Assembly: GCA_016927475.1 (NCBI GenBank) | Contig: JAFGMO010000054.1 | Span: 1 to 64,000, forward strand | Reading direction: 5' to 3' | Source of the DNA: Candidatus Aminicenantota bacterium | Lineage (GTDB): Bacteria; Acidobacteriota; Aminicenantia; Aminicenantales; Aminicenantaceae | Length of the DNA stretch: 64,000 bases | Shown here: positions 44,180-53,478 of the stretch, in pieces | How the letters are laid out: each line of letters opens with the position of its first letter | Position numbering within the stretch: the stretch's first letter is position 1 | Notes under the pieces: generated by a model | The model's database searches: none | Told to the model about the DNA's origin: nothing | The model's input: the letters and a program-made list of their open reading frames with translations, nothing else | Position numbers and translations under genes: made by a program

Positions 44180-44687
44180 TTGATTAAGATAGGAAAGCTT
44201 GGCAAGCCTCATGGGAAGAAAGGCGAGTTGAAGCTGAATCTTTTTCCTGGACTCGGAGAAAAGCCTTTTTTTTTCAGGGGTTTTTCTCGATAAGAAAGGT
44301 ACATACGAAGAGCTTATCGTCACATCCATAAAGCCCTTCAAAAACGCCTTCCTCATTAAGCTTGAAGGGATTGATTCCATCGAGGATGCCTGTCCATATG
44401 CGGGAAGGGATGTCCATATTCCCGAGGAACAACTTTCGCCTCTTGAAGCTGGGGCATATTACCACTTCCAGTTGATAGGTTGTTCGGTTTTCACGGATAA
44501 AGGATGTTTCTGGGGAACCGTGGAAGGATTCCATGATATTCCGGGCAATAGTTTGCTGATCGTTCGAAAGCAGAAGAAAGAAATTCTCATTCCTTTTGTC
44601 GATTCCCTTGTACTTGAAGTAAACCTGGAGAAAAAAGAGATTAAAATCGATCCTCCTGCGGGACTTTTAGAGATGGATGAGATTTGA
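44180..44687 (+). CDS. rimM: 16S rRNA processing protein RimM, apparent frameshift
   Basis: RimM binds S19 and helps 30S maturation. The reading frame starts at a TTG (44180) with IGKLGKPHGKKGELKLNLFPGLGEKP, a good RimM N-terminus, but meets a stop at 44292. The remainder, from VFLDKKGTYEELIV to the end (GCFWGTVEGFHDIPGNSLLIV...IPFVDSLVLEV), continues in the +1 frame to 44687. The switch lies at a run of nine T (44266-44274); with eight T the whole protein is in one frame. Either an extra T in the assembly, a real mutation, or slippage on the run. It lies correctly between khpA and trmD and overlaps trmD by 11 bases. Confidence 0.85.
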
Positions 44688-45414
44688 TATAATCACTATA
44701 TTTCCCGGCATGTTCGGGAATGTTTTTTCCAAAGGAGTTATCAACAAGGCTCGGGAAAAACGGGTGGTAGAGGTTCATGTCCACGATCTGAGAGATTACA
44801 CGAAGGATAAACACAAGCAGGTGGATGACCGCCCTTTTGGGGGCGGGGAAGGCATGGTCCTCAAACCGGAACCCATTTTTTCGGCGGTTGAAGCGGTCCG
44901 AAAGAAAAAAAAATCGCCCGTTATTCTTCTTTCCCCGCAGGGAGAAAGATTTGATCATAGGCTTGCCGAACAGCTGGCCGAAGAAGAACAGATTGTTCTT
45001 ATCTGCGGAAGATATGAAGGAGTGGACGAGAGAGTCGTTCAGCATTCGATAACGGGCGAAATTTCAATTGGTGATTATGTGCTCACGGGTGGAGAACCGG
45101 CGGCGATTGTTTTTGTGGATGCCGTGTCCCGGTTTGTTACCCATGTTGTCGGAAAGGAAGAGTCCGTACGTCAGGACTCTTTTTCGAGCGGCATGCTGGA
45201 TTTTCCGTATTATACACGGCCCCGTGATTTCAGGGGCCTGAAAGTGCCGGAAGTGCTGTTTTCCGGAGACCATGCGAAGATCGAGCAGTGGAGGCGGCAA
45301 AAAGCTTTTGAGAAAACAGCCCGGATTCGGCCGGAGCTTCTGATGAATAAGAAATTAAGTCAGAAAGAGAAAAGTATTTTGAAAGAAATACATTGGGAAA
45401 GGAAAGAACGATGA
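44677..45414 (+). CDS. trmD: tRNA (guanine(37)-N1)-methyltransferase
   Basis: TrmD methylates G37 of tRNAs, preventing frameshifting. The 245-residue SPOUT enzyme has [43 protein letters not shown] and the knotted core [21 protein letters not shown]. Its start overlaps rimM and its stop overlaps the rplS start (ATGA). Confidence 0.96.
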   Translation: MRFDIITIFPGMFGNVFSKGVINKAREKRVVEVHVHDLRDYTKDKHKQVDDRPFGGGEGMVLKPEPIFSAVEAVRKKKKSPVILLSPQGERFDHRLAEQLAEEEQIVLICGRYEGVDERVVQHSITGEISIGDYVLTGGEPAAIVFVDAVSRFVTHVVGKEESVRQDSFSSGMLDFPYYTRPRDFRGLKVPEVLFSGDHAKIEQWRRQKAFEKTARIRPELLMNKKLSQKEKSILKEIHWERKER

Positions 45415-45755
45415 ATCAGGTTGAAAATGTAGAAGAAAATTATTTAAAAAAGGATATCGAAGATTTTAATATCGGCGATAATGTAAAGGTCCATGTCGTC
45501 ATCCGTGAAGGAGAAAAGGAAAGGATCCAGATATTCAAGGGAGATGTTATCAAAAAAAGAGGAGCCGGATTGGGAGCTACTTTTACCGTGCGAAAAATTT
45601 CTTTCGGCATTGGAGTCGAAAGGATTTTTCCTCTTCATTCCCAGATGATCAAAAAGATAGAGGTTGTCAGAAAGGGAAAGGTGCGACAGGCCAAACTCTA
45701 CTATCTCAGAGAATTAAAAGGAAAAGCGGCCCGTATCAAAGAAAAAAGAACGTAA
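45411..45755 (+). CDS. rplS: 50S ribosomal protein L19
   Basis: The 114-residue protein shows [53 protein letters not shown] and [20 protein letters not shown], all L19. The ATG at 45411 overlaps the trmD stop; an in-frame ATG six codons earlier is less likely. Confidence 0.96.
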   Translation: MNQVENVEENYLKKDIEDFNIGDNVKVHVVIREGEKERIQIFKGDVIKKRGAGLGATFTVRKISFGIGVERIFPLHSQMIKKIEVVRKGKVRQAKLYYLRELKGKAARIKEKRT

Positions 45756-45792
45756 AAGGCCATGATTACCGTTAATCCGATTCGAGGTTAAT

Positions 45793-46407
45793 GTGCCTGA
45801 TTTTAGCATCGAGAGGGAAGCCGTTCGTTTCGGGTATAATAAAATAGCCGGAGTGGACGAAGTGGGCCGGGGTGCATTATTCGGACCTGTGACCGCCGCA
45901 GCAGTCATTTTCCCGGAGAGCACCATTTCAGGAAAGACACCTGCCTGGATGGATGAAATCAACGATTCCAAACTGCTTTCACCGAAAAAGAGAGAGAGGT
46001 TGGCTGAAGCCATTTTTTTGTCAGCCTATAGTGTGGGAATCGGCTTTGCTTCGAATAGTGAAATCGACCAAAGGAATATTTATTTCGCCTCCCTCGATGC
46101 GATGTCCAGAGCTGTAAAGAATTGTTGCAGACAACCGGATTTCCTGCTTGTTGACGGCTTTAATTTGAATAGTGTACATTATAAACAGAAGAGAATACCT
46201 AAAGGTGACCGGAAAAGCCTGTCCATCGCAGCGGCTTCCATTGTGGCCAAGGTTATTCGAGATGATTTGATCTGCCGGATGGACCCTGTATTTAAGGGGT
46301 ATTGTCTTTCAAAAAATAAAGGATATGGAACCAAAGATCATTTTAAAGGGCTTAAAGATCTTGGAGTGACGGCGCTTCATAGAAAAAGTTTTAATCTTCA
46401 CGGCTAA
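45793..46407 (+). CDS. rnhB: Ribonuclease HII
   Basis: RnhB removes RNA from RNA-DNA hybrids and single ribonucleotides from DNA. The 204-residue enzyme has GVDEVGRGALFGPVTAAAV (Asp-Glu), the DGFN strand, KGDRKSLSIAAASIVAKVIRD and the later Asp-Pro. It starts with GTG. It is the last housekeeping gene of the operon; the next gene starts 4 bases later. Confidence 0.95.
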   Translation: MPDFSIEREAVRFGYNKIAGVDEVGRGALFGPVTAAAVIFPESTISGKTPAWMDEINDSKLLSPKKRERLAEAIFLSAYSVGIGFASNSEIDQRNIYFASLDAMSRAVKNCCRQPDFLLVDGFNLNSVHYKQKRIPKGDRKSLSIAAASIVAKVIRDDLICRMDPVFKGYCLSKNKGYGTKDHFKGLKDLGVTALHRKSFNLHG

Positions 46408-46410
46408 AGA

Positions 46411-48609
46411 ATGGCATCGGAAAAAGAACGAAACAAAATCATCGCACAGGCTGAGAAATATATCAAAAAGGGGAAAATTCTGGATGCCATAGGTGTTTAT
46501 GAAAAACTTATTACCAGTGATGAGCAGGACATAAGCATCCGCAATACGATCGGAGACCTGTATTTAAAGGCGAACAAAAAAAACAAGGCCATTGAACAGT
46601 ATAAAAGTATCGCCGAGCACTGCGAAGAACAAGGATTAAGCTCTAAAGCTATCGCCATTTTTAAAAAGATCAGCAAGCTCGATCCCGATGATATTCAAGT
46701 CTCCAAAAGACTGGCCGATCTTTACTCCAGCCAGGGATTTTTATCAGAAGCAAAAGCGGAATATATCAAAACGGCAAAAAATCTGGCTAACAGCAACCGC
46801 CGCAAAGAGGCCATTCCTTTGTTTGAAAAAGTTTTGGCCCTTTCACCCACTGATATTGGTGCCCGGCTTACTCTGGCGGAGCTGTATTCCAAGCAAAACA
46901 TGGTCGAAAAGGCCGTAGAAATGCTGAATCAAGTTGCCGAGCTGAAGCTGAAAAAGAACGAAGTTAAGGATGCTGAGGAAATCCTCAATCTGGCAAGGGA
47001 TCTCAAAGGAGATGATGCCCGGACACTGAGAAATCTTATCCATCTCTATAAGAGTGAGAAGAGGACGAACGAGGCCTACCGCGTCGTGAATGAAATCCTG
47101 AAGGACAATAAGGAAAACGTGAGTATTCTTTCTCTTCTTGGGAATCTTTACTACGAGGACGGCGAGTACGACAAGTCTGAAGAAATTTTTTTAAAAGTCT
47201 ATAACCTGAAACCAAATGACGTCCAGGCCAGGAGCATCTTGGGATACATCCAGATACATAAAGGAGAGTTGGACAGGGCCTACGAATATTTCGAGCCTAT
47301 AGTGGCCAGCCTTATTAAGAAAAAAAGGCTGGATAAAGCCATTGGGATTCTTGGCCTCATCATCTCATCAAAGGAACCCCATATTCCAACCTTGGAAAAA
47401 TTGGCTGGTGTTTTTAAAAAACAGGAAGATATTGAAGGGCAGGAAACCGCCTATAAAATTATTCTAAACGAATACCGAAACATGGAACAGTATAATGAAG
47501 CTATAGAGGTTGTTAATGTACTTTCCAGTCTTCGGATGGGGGATGAATCCTATCACAGAGAATATGAAAGAATGAAGGCTGAGCTCAGCTCAAAAGCCAG
47601 CAAAGTACCTTCCAAGGAAGTGAAGAAAAAACCTGAAAAAGTGGAAGTCCATGTTGACAATGAAGACACCATCAAAGCGGAACTTTCAAAAGTGGATATT
47701 TATCTGGAGCAAAAACTGAACCGAAATGCTTTGAAACTGCTTGACGACCTGAGAAACGAGTATCCAAAAAATCCGCTGGTCAAAGCGAAAATAACCGAAG
47801 TCATGGAATTATTTGAGAAAAGCCTCCCCGAAGAAGGGGAAAAGGCTTCAGAAAAGGAAGCGATTCCCGAAGCTGCAGTCCCGGATGCCCCGGTTCCTGA
47901 GCCTGCGGTCTCTGAATCCCCGGTTCCGGAAGCCGAGGTCCAGGAAAAGGAGCCTCCTTCAAGGGGAAAAAAGATACCTGAAGCGGCACTCGTTGAAGGA
48001 GAGGATGAAAAAATAACGGCGGCTGAGATTTTTGCCGATACAGATATTCTTCCTTATGACTACCAAACGAAGAAGCAAAACTATTATGATCTCAAGATTC
48101 CGTTGGAAGAAGAGCAGGATTCCATTCGGAACGCCATTCTTCAGCAATTGAAGGGAAGTATGACACCCGGGGAAAAAGATCTGTCGGAAATTGTCACTCA
48201 CTTCAAAGAAGGGATAAAAGAGAAAGTCGACGAGGCGGATCATGAAAGCCGCTATAACCTGGGGATCGCCTTTATGGAACAAGGCCTTTATGAGGAAGCC
48301 GTCGAGGAATTGAAGCTGGCCTCCAAGGATCCCGATCGAACACTCGAGTGTTATATTATCATCAGTTTTTGTTACAGACAAAAAAAAGAGGTTGAGAATG
48401 CTTTAAAATGGATGAAAAAGGCCATGGATATCAGCGCCCCGGGTGATACGCAGATCTATGATTTGAAATTTGAGATGGCCTCGATTTATGAAGAATTGGG
48501 CGTCGTAAGAAAAGCGATGGATCTTTATCAAGAAGTCAAGGAATGGGATTCAAGATACAGGGGGGTTTCAAAAAGGATCGCCAAATTGAAGGACAGCCGC
48601 CAGGCATAA
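46411..48609 (+). CDS. Large cytoplasmic TPR protein
   Basis: The 732-residue protein has no signal peptide. Tetratricopeptide repeats fill about residues 1-395 and 440-475, a Pro/Glu/Ala/Val-rich linker spans about 485-520, and further repeats occur at 610-725. The linker of repeated Pro-Glu units is low complexity. It follows rnhB after 4 bases, so it is probably co-transcribed with ribosome-related genes. Proteins of this plan occur in deltaproteobacteria and Acidobacteria, mostly without known function. Confidence 0.8.
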   Translation: MASEKERNKIIAQAEKYIKKGKILDAIGVYEKLITSDEQDISIRNTIGDLYLKANKKNKAIEQYKSIAEHCEEQGLSSKAIAIFKKISKLDPDDIQVSKRLADLYSSQGFLSEAKAEYIKTAKNLANSNRRKEAIPLFEKVLALSPTDIGARLTLAELYSKQNMVEKAVEMLNQVAELKLKKNEVKDAEEILNLARDLKGDDARTLRNLIHLYKSEKRTNEAYRVVNEILKDNKENVSILSLLGNLYYEDGEYDKSEEIFLKVYNLKPNDVQARSILGYIQIHKGELDRAYEYFEPIVASLIKKKRLDKAIGILGLIISSKEPHIPTLEKLAGVFKKQEDIEGQETAYKIILNEYRNMEQYNEAIEVVNVLSSLRMGDESYHREYERMKAELSSKASKVPSKEVKKKPEKVEVHVDNEDTIKAELSKVDIYLEQKLNRNALKLLDDLRNEYPKNPLVKAKITEVMELFEKSLPEEGEKASEKEAIPEAAVPDAPVPEPAVSESPVPEAEVQEKEPPSRGKKIPEAALVEGEDEKITAAEIFADTDILPYDYQTKKQNYYDLKIPLEEEQDSIRNAILQQLKGSMTPGEKDLSEIVTHFKEGIKEKVDEADHESRYNLGIAFMEQGLYEEAVEELKLASKDPDRTLECYIIISFCYRQKKEVENALKWMKKAMDISAPGDTQIYDLKFEMASIYEELGVVRKAMDLYQEVKEWDSRYRGVSKRIAKLKDSRQA

Positions 48610-48709
48610 AACAACGGACACAGGATCAACCTATTCCCTCAAATTCCGATCTGAGTAAACCAATTTTATCTATATTGAGAATTTTCCCTTATAGACATCG
48701 TTATTTTTA

Positions 48710-50179
48710 GTGCGGCCGGTTCTCAAACGTTTGGACATGATGATGAAAATTTCTAAAAACCTTAAAACTTTTTGTCGGCCGATAACTCACAGGGATAACC
48801 ATTCCAGCTTTTTGAAAAGATTGTTGGATGTTGCCAGAAAAGAAACATCTTCCTCCTGGTCAGGTGTTTTTTCTCTTGATTCTTCCGGTGATCTGGTCTT
48901 GGAAGAAGCATATCCGGATTTGAAGACAAAACCGAGTGTGTTTATGGATCTGGTGAAGAAAACCCTCGAAGAGAAAACCCCCCTGGATTCAACCAGCTGC
49001 CCTCTGAAAAATTGTATCCTATGGCCGGGATCCGGTTCTTCGCCGCAGGTTCATTTTCTCTGTATCCCTGTGTTTCTTAACGGGAGTCCGATGGGAGCTG
49101 TTCTTCTTGAAAAAAATTCCTGGGGAGAAGGTTATTCAGAAACCGATGTTGAGACCGTCAATGAATTGGCCGGTCCCATCCGGACCATTCTAAAAAAGAG
49201 AAATTTTTGGCAGGCGGGATTTGGTGAACAAGATCTTCCCTCTCTGCCTTTTATTGGGGAAAGCCCGGTTTTTCATGAAGTCCTGAGTTTGATCGATTGT
49301 GTCAAAGACCATGACATACCTGTCTTTATACGGGGGGAAAGCGGAACGGGAAAAGATCTAGTCGCCAGAATGATCCATGAAAGAGGCCCCAGGGCACAAC
49401 ACCGTTTTGTTGCCGTAAACTGCGGAGCTATCCCTGACACGTTGGTGGAAAGCGAGCTTTTTGGCTACAAGCGGGGTGCGTTTACGGGAGCCCTTTTTGA
49501 TAAACCCGGCATGATCGAGGATGCCCAGGGAGGAAGTTTTTTTCTGGATGAGATCGCAGATCTTTCCTTTCCTCTTCAGGCGAAACTTCTCCGGCTTCTC
49601 CAGAACAAGGAGTTGAGGCGTTTGGGTGAAAATAAAACCAGGCCGGTTGATGTACGGTTTTTGAGCGCGACGAACAAGGATATTGAAGCGGAGATCGAAA
49701 AAGGATTGTTCCGAGAAGATCTTTTCTACCGCATTTCCGTGGTCGTTATCGATATCCCCCCTCTGCGGAGACGAAAGGATGATATCCCGGGGCTACTCAA
49801 TTATTTTTTGGATATCAACTGCCGTGAATTGGGTAGAGAAAGGTCCTTTTTTTCACCGGGAGCAGTAGAGCGGCTTATGGATTATTCCTGGCCCGGTAAT
49901 GTTCGCGAGCTTCAGAATGAGGTCAAAAAATGTTTGGTTATATGCCGGAGCGGTATGATCCACGAAAGATATCTTTCTCGAAAAATCAACCCGGATGGGG
50001 TATCTGTAAAAGAAGAAACATATGATTATTTTCAGGCTAAAAATGAATTTGAAAAAAGGTTCATCAAACAGGCCCTGGCCCGGTTCGATTTCAACCGAAC
50101 ACGGACTGCGAAAAATCTCGGGCTCAGCCGACAGGGGCTTTTCAAATTGATGAGAAAGCATAGGATTACAACACCATAA
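48710..50179 (+). CDS. Sigma-54-dependent transcriptional activator with N-terminal GAF-like domain
   Basis: The 489-residue protein (GTG start; an ATG at 48737 is also possible) has a GAF-like sensor region (about 30-160), an AAA+ domain with Walker A GESGTGKD (209-216), the sigma-54 contact loop GAFTGA (256-261) and Walker B SFFLDEI, and a Fis-type helix-turn-helix (RTRTAKNLGLSRQGLFKLMRKH) at the end. There is no receiver domain, so the signal is probably sensed by the GAF part. Its targets are unknown; no clear -24/-12 promoter is seen nearby. Confidence 0.92.
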   Translation: MRPVLKRLDMMMKISKNLKTFCRPITHRDNHSSFLKRLLDVARKETSSSWSGVFSLDSSGDLVLEEAYPDLKTKPSVFMDLVKKTLEEKTPLDSTSCPLKNCILWPGSGSSPQVHFLCIPVFLNGSPMGAVLLEKNSWGEGYSETDVETVNELAGPIRTILKKRNFWQAGFGEQDLPSLPFIGESPVFHEVLSLIDCVKDHDIPVFIRGESGTGKDLVARMIHERGPRAQHRFVAVNCGAIPDTLVESELFGYKRGAFTGALFDKPGMIEDAQGGSFFLDEIADLSFPLQAKLLRLLQNKELRRLGENKTRPVDVRFLSATNKDIEAEIEKGLFREDLFYRISVVVIDIPPLRRRKDDIPGLLNYFLDINCRELGRERSFFSPGAVERLMDYSWPGNVRELQNEVKKCLVICRSGMIHERYLSRKINPDGVSVKEETYDYFQAKNEFEKRFIKQALARFDFNRTRTAKNLGLSRQGLFKLMRKHRITTP

Positions 50180-50259
50180 CATTGTATTGTTCATAAAAAA
50201 TGCCAATCAAACATATATCCTTCTTGTAGTTCAAACAATAAAACGATTCAGGCTTAAGA

Positions 50260-50288
50260 TTGAGAAATGAAGTTATTTTTGGTACATT
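50260..50288 (+). promoter_or_regulatory. Promoter of the 90-aa protein, leaderless layout
   Basis: TTGAGA (50260-50265), 17-base spacer, TACATT (50283-50288). The ATG at 50298 follows after 9 bases, without a ribosome binding site. Confidence 0.6.
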
Positions 50289-50297
50289 TATGCTGCT

Positions 50298-50570
50298 ATG
50301 TCGGAATCAAAAGAAAAAAAGGTTTTCGATATCGTTTGTCCCGTCTGCTCCTCGATTCTTTGGATCGATCCCTGCACCGGGACTGTTGTCCGGAAAGAGA
50401 GAAAGGCGGTCAAAAAAAAGACGTCTTTTGATTCTCTTCTTTTGAAAGAAAAAAAGAAAAAAGATGAAACGGACCGCCGGTTTACCGCTACTTCGGAAAT
50501 GGAGAAAGAGAGACGGAAAAAAGCGATGGATATGTATGAAAAAGCTTTTAGGAAAATAGATAAAGATTAG
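50298..50570 (+). CDS. Small protein with Cys-x-x-Cys zinc-ribbon-like start and charged helical tail
   Basis: The 90-residue product has C-P-V-C at 14-17 and another Cys at 26 (IDPCTG), looking like part of a zinc ribbon or of a rubredoxin-like knuckle, then a highly charged Lys/Glu helix (about 33-90). No family is recognised. It lies 118 bases after the sigma-54 activator with its own leaderless-type promoter, and converges with nhaC. It might be a small nucleic-acid or ribosome-binding protein; this is a guess. Confidence 0.6.
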   Translation: MSESKEKKVFDIVCPVCSSILWIDPCTGTVVRKERKAVKKKTSFDSLLLKEKKKKDETDRRFTATSEMEKERRKKAMDMYEKAFRKIDKD

Positions 50571-50629
50571 AGGAGATTCCGGAGCTTCATCCCGGTATCA
50601 ATCCGATATTTTATGCCGGATACATCGGC

Positions 50630-52057
50630 TCAACTTCCTATCTGTGTTTCATCATCCCTTATCTTTGGTGCCATGGTAAATTTCGTGAAACCAAAGAGGA
50701 CCAGAATGAGAACTGCGGCATAGTTCATAATAGCCCAGGGCAGATAGGAAAATGTGGATACGCCTAGGGTCCCCGTGATATAAACGCCGGCCATACTCCA
50801 TGGAATAAGAGGAACAATGATGGCGCCGCTTTCTTCGATGATACGGGAAAGGTTTTTAGCGGCGAGCCCCTTTTTCTTGTAAATAGGGGAAAGAAGATCG
50901 CCGGGGATGATCATTGAAAGATAAGAGCTTCCGGTGATGAGGGCAGTGGTGACGGCTGCAATGACCGTTGTCATGACGATGCTCCATACTTTATTGGCAA
51001 ACTTCATGACCTTGTCCAGTATGACGGACAGAAGCCCCGTGCTCTGCATGATGCCTCCGAAACTGAAGGCCGTAAAGGCTACAAGTTGAGTTTCCATCAT
51101 GCTCATCAGCCCTCCCCTCGAGATAAGGGCGTCGACCTGTTCTACACCTGTTTGGGCTTTATATCCCGTGTTGAGAGCTGTGGCCACTTCCTGGACGGAT
51201 GCGTTCTGAAAGATGAAGGCCAGGATTGCGGCCGCGAAGGTCGATAAAAGCATACCGGGGATGGTCGGTTTTTTGCTGAAGGCGAAATAAAAAACAATGA
51301 CCATAGGCAGCAAAAGGATAATGTTAAAGTTGAAATTTTCTTTGAGCGTTTTGGTGATCAAATCCATGGATTCCGATTGGATGTTTCCCGAACCGTAATT
51401 AAGACCGATCAAAAAATATACGAACAATCCGATGAGCCACGCCGGTGTTGCCGACCAGATCATATGACGAATATGGTCAAAAAGGTTGGAGCCGGCGGCG
51501 ACGGGAGCCAGGTTGGTTACGTCGGAAAAGGGCGAAAGTTTGTCTCCGAAATAAGATCCGGCGACAATAGCGCCTGCGGCCGGGCCGAGAGGGATGCCCA
51601 ATCCCATAGCGATTCCGATAAAGGCAACCCCAAGTGTTCCGATTGTTCCCCAGGATGTGCCGGTGGCCAGTGAGATGAGGGAGCAGACAAAACAGGCGGT
51701 CACGAGAAAATATTTGGGTGAGATGAGTTTTAATCCGTAATAAATCACCATGGGGATGGTACCGCAGGCAATCCATGATCCAATCAGAAGACCGACACAG
51801 AGCATGATCAGGATGGCCGGCATCGACTTTTGGATACTGTCAACAATGCCCTTTTCCATGACGCTCCATTTGAACTTCAAGAAAAATCCGATAATACCGG
51901 TGAGGAAGGCTGCTGCGACAAGGAGAACCTGCGGCCGGATTTGGTAGATTCCGTAGCCCACCCCGAGCAGGATGCTCATGGTGATGATCGGAATCAGCGC
52001 GATGCAGATGCCGGGTTTTTTTTGCTCCTTTTTCTCTTTGGAAGAGGGTTTCTTCAT
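50630..52057 (-). CDS. nhaC: NhaC-family Na+/H+ antiporter
   Basis: The 475-residue membrane protein has about 11 to 12 helices and the NhaC pattern GTSWGTIGTLGVAFIGIAMG with GPAAGAIVAGSYFGDKLSPFSD, seen in the sodium/proton and malate/lactate exchanger group. It is followed downstream on the opposite strand by nothing related but sits 24 bases after iadA, so the two are co-transcribed. A role in amino-acid-linked ion exchange is plausible. Confidence 0.9.
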   Translation of the reverse strand: MKKPSSKEKKEQKKPGICIALIPIITMSILLGVGYGIYQIRPQVLLVAAAFLTGIIGFFLKFKWSVMEKGIVDSIQKSMPAILIMLCVGLLIGSWIACGTIPMVIYYGLKLISPKYFLVTACFVCSLISLATGTSWGTIGTLGVAFIGIAMGLGIPLGPAAGAIVAGSYFGDKLSPFSDVTNLAPVAAGSNLFDHIRHMIWSATPAWLIGLFVYFLIGLNYGSGNIQSESMDLITKTLKENFNFNIILLLPMVIVFYFAFSKKPTIPGMLLSTFAAAILAFIFQNASVQEVATALNTGYKAQTGVEQVDALISRGGLMSMMETQLVAFTAFSFGGIMQSTGLLSVILDKVMKFANKVWSIVMTTVIAAVTTALITGSSYLSMIIPGDLLSPIYKKKGLAAKNLSRIIEESGAIIVPLIPWSMAGVYITGTLGVSTFSYLPWAIMNYAAVLILVLFGFTKFTMAPKIRDDETQIGS

Positions 52058-52081
52058 GTTTCTGGTCCTTGTTGAAAAAGA

Positions 52082-53260
52082 TTATGGCGTTGATATTCCG
52101 CCCTTCGGGCTGAAAGTGCCTCTAGCTATAAGGTTGCCGTCTTCCAGCAAGAGGCGTCCTTTGGCCAGGACGTATGTCAATTCCAGTTCTCGGTTCAGAA
52201 TGATTAAGTCGGCATCTTTTCCTGGCTCGATCCTTCCCTTGCGATCCAGTTTGTAGATTGAAGCGGGATTTGATGTAAAAAATGATATCGCCGTTTCTGA
52301 AGGCATAATGTCATTTTTAACGAGTGATTGAAAACTTTTCAGGAGAGCTTTTTGATTGGAGACATTGAGTCCTAAAAGATTGCCTTTATTATCAAAAACC
52401 GGCAGGCTGCCGTTTCCGTCCGAACTGGCGGTTATTTGGTTGAGAGGAACATTTTGGTTGAGTAAATGTTTCACGGCTTTTTCCATGTTCAGCTCATCAT
52501 CTTTATCAGTAACGGTTATATCAACCTGTCCTCCCTGCTTGAGATATTTGATTCCTTCCTTGAAAAGATCACTGTTGCGGTTGATATGTGTTGTTACCAG
52601 TTGGGATGGAGGAATTTCTGTTTCCTTGAAAAGTCTGAAAAGCATATCAAGTTTCCTCTCTCCGTCACCGAGGTGAAGGTGAAGGATTCCGGCTTTTCCG
52701 CTGAGCATTCCTCCAACCCTGCATTCCGCAGCGAGACGGGCCAGATCTTCAAATGTCGGCTGAGAAGACCTGTGATCAGAAATGGCGATTTCACCCGCTC
52801 CGATAACCTTATCGATCAAGACAAGGTCTGACCGAATGCTCCCCGTCAAGGTGACGGGGGGAATTTCGTAGGAGCCGGAAAAGATGAATGCGGTGATCCC
52901 TTCCTCTTCCAGCGCTCTGGCTTTAGCCAGAAGGGATGCCGGATGACGGGTTATGCCGTCGGTTCCAAGGCAGCCGATGATAGTCGTGACTCCGCTGGAA
53001 ACGATATCCTCGATAAGGATTTCTGGTGTGCGTGTGGCGGGACCTCCTTCTCCCCCTCCTCCGATGAGATGAACATGGGTGTCGATTATTCCCGGAAAAA
53101 TGAGCTTTCCTTCAGCTTCGATTTCAGAGACTTGTGTGCCTTCTATTTGTATCAGGCCGGGATCTGTGAGGGCACCAATCCGGTCTCCGGCGATGAGAAC
53201 ATCTTTTTTTCCCAGAGGTTCCGGGGCGAATATTTCTCCATTTTTGATCAGCGTTAGCAT
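52082..53260 (-). CDS. iadA: Beta-aspartyl-dipeptidase (isoaspartyl dipeptidase)
   Basis: IadA cleaves beta-aspartyl (isoaspartyl) dipeptides that arise from protein damage and peptide breakdown. The 392-residue amidohydrolase has the metal site GIIDTHVHLIGGGGEGGPATRT, a later HLHLGDGERKL (His), VTTHINRN (His) and the catalytic Asp in TASSDGNGS. AGGAGG precedes the ATG. It leads an operon with nhaC. Together with asnA and the AstE-like gene it points to aspartate-related metabolism. Confidence 0.95.
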   Translation of the reverse strand: MLTLIKNGEIFAPEPLGKKDVLIAGDRIGALTDPGLIQIEGTQVSEIEAEGKLIFPGIIDTHVHLIGGGGEGGPATRTPEILIEDIVSSGVTTIIGCLGTDGITRHPASLLAKARALEEEGITAFIFSGSYEIPPVTLTGSIRSDLVLIDKVIGAGEIAISDHRSSQPTFEDLARLAAECRVGGMLSGKAGILHLHLGDGERKLDMLFRLFKETEIPPSQLVTTHINRNSDLFKEGIKYLKQGGQVDITVTDKDDELNMEKAVKHLLNQNVPLNQITASSDGNGSLPVFDNKGNLLGLNVSNQKALLKSFQSLVKNDIMPSETAISFFTSNPASIYKLDRKGRIEPGKDADLIILNRELELTYVLAKGRLLLEDGNLIARGTFSPKGGISTP

Positions 53261-53301
53261 TTTGCCTCCTAATCCGGGAAGGGATCTCAGGCATGTTAAG
53301 T

Positions 53302-53307
53302 ATTATA
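53302..53307 (-). promoter_or_regulatory. -10 box of the iadA-nhaC promoter
   Basis: Minus strand consensus TATAAT, 41 bases before the iadA ATG. No good -35 box is seen at the usual distance. Confidence 0.45.
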
Positions 53308-53437
53308 CGTTAACATTTGTTTTATATATTATCAAGGAATTCACGATAATTATGAAAAAAATATTTCATTTTTTCCAAAACGTGAAAAATAATATTCAGC
53401 AGGATTGGCTGGAGCATCTCCAGGCATAGGCTAAGGA

Positions 53438-53467
53438 TTGATATTTATTAGAAATTCAGGTTAGAAT
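53438..53467 (+). promoter_or_regulatory. Promoter of the PlsC-like gene, near-leaderless
   Basis: TTGATA (53438-53443), 18-base spacer, TAGAAT (53462-53467). The ATG at 53479 follows after 11 bases with no ribosome binding site. Confidence 0.6.
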
Positions 53468-53478
53468 AGATTTCATAA

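Noticed and set aside
53352-53429. 25-codon frame starting MKKIFHFFQNVKNN before the PlsC-like gene
   Set aside because: The nearest SD-like sequence is about 15 bases away, and the region also holds the PlsC promoter; too short to support.
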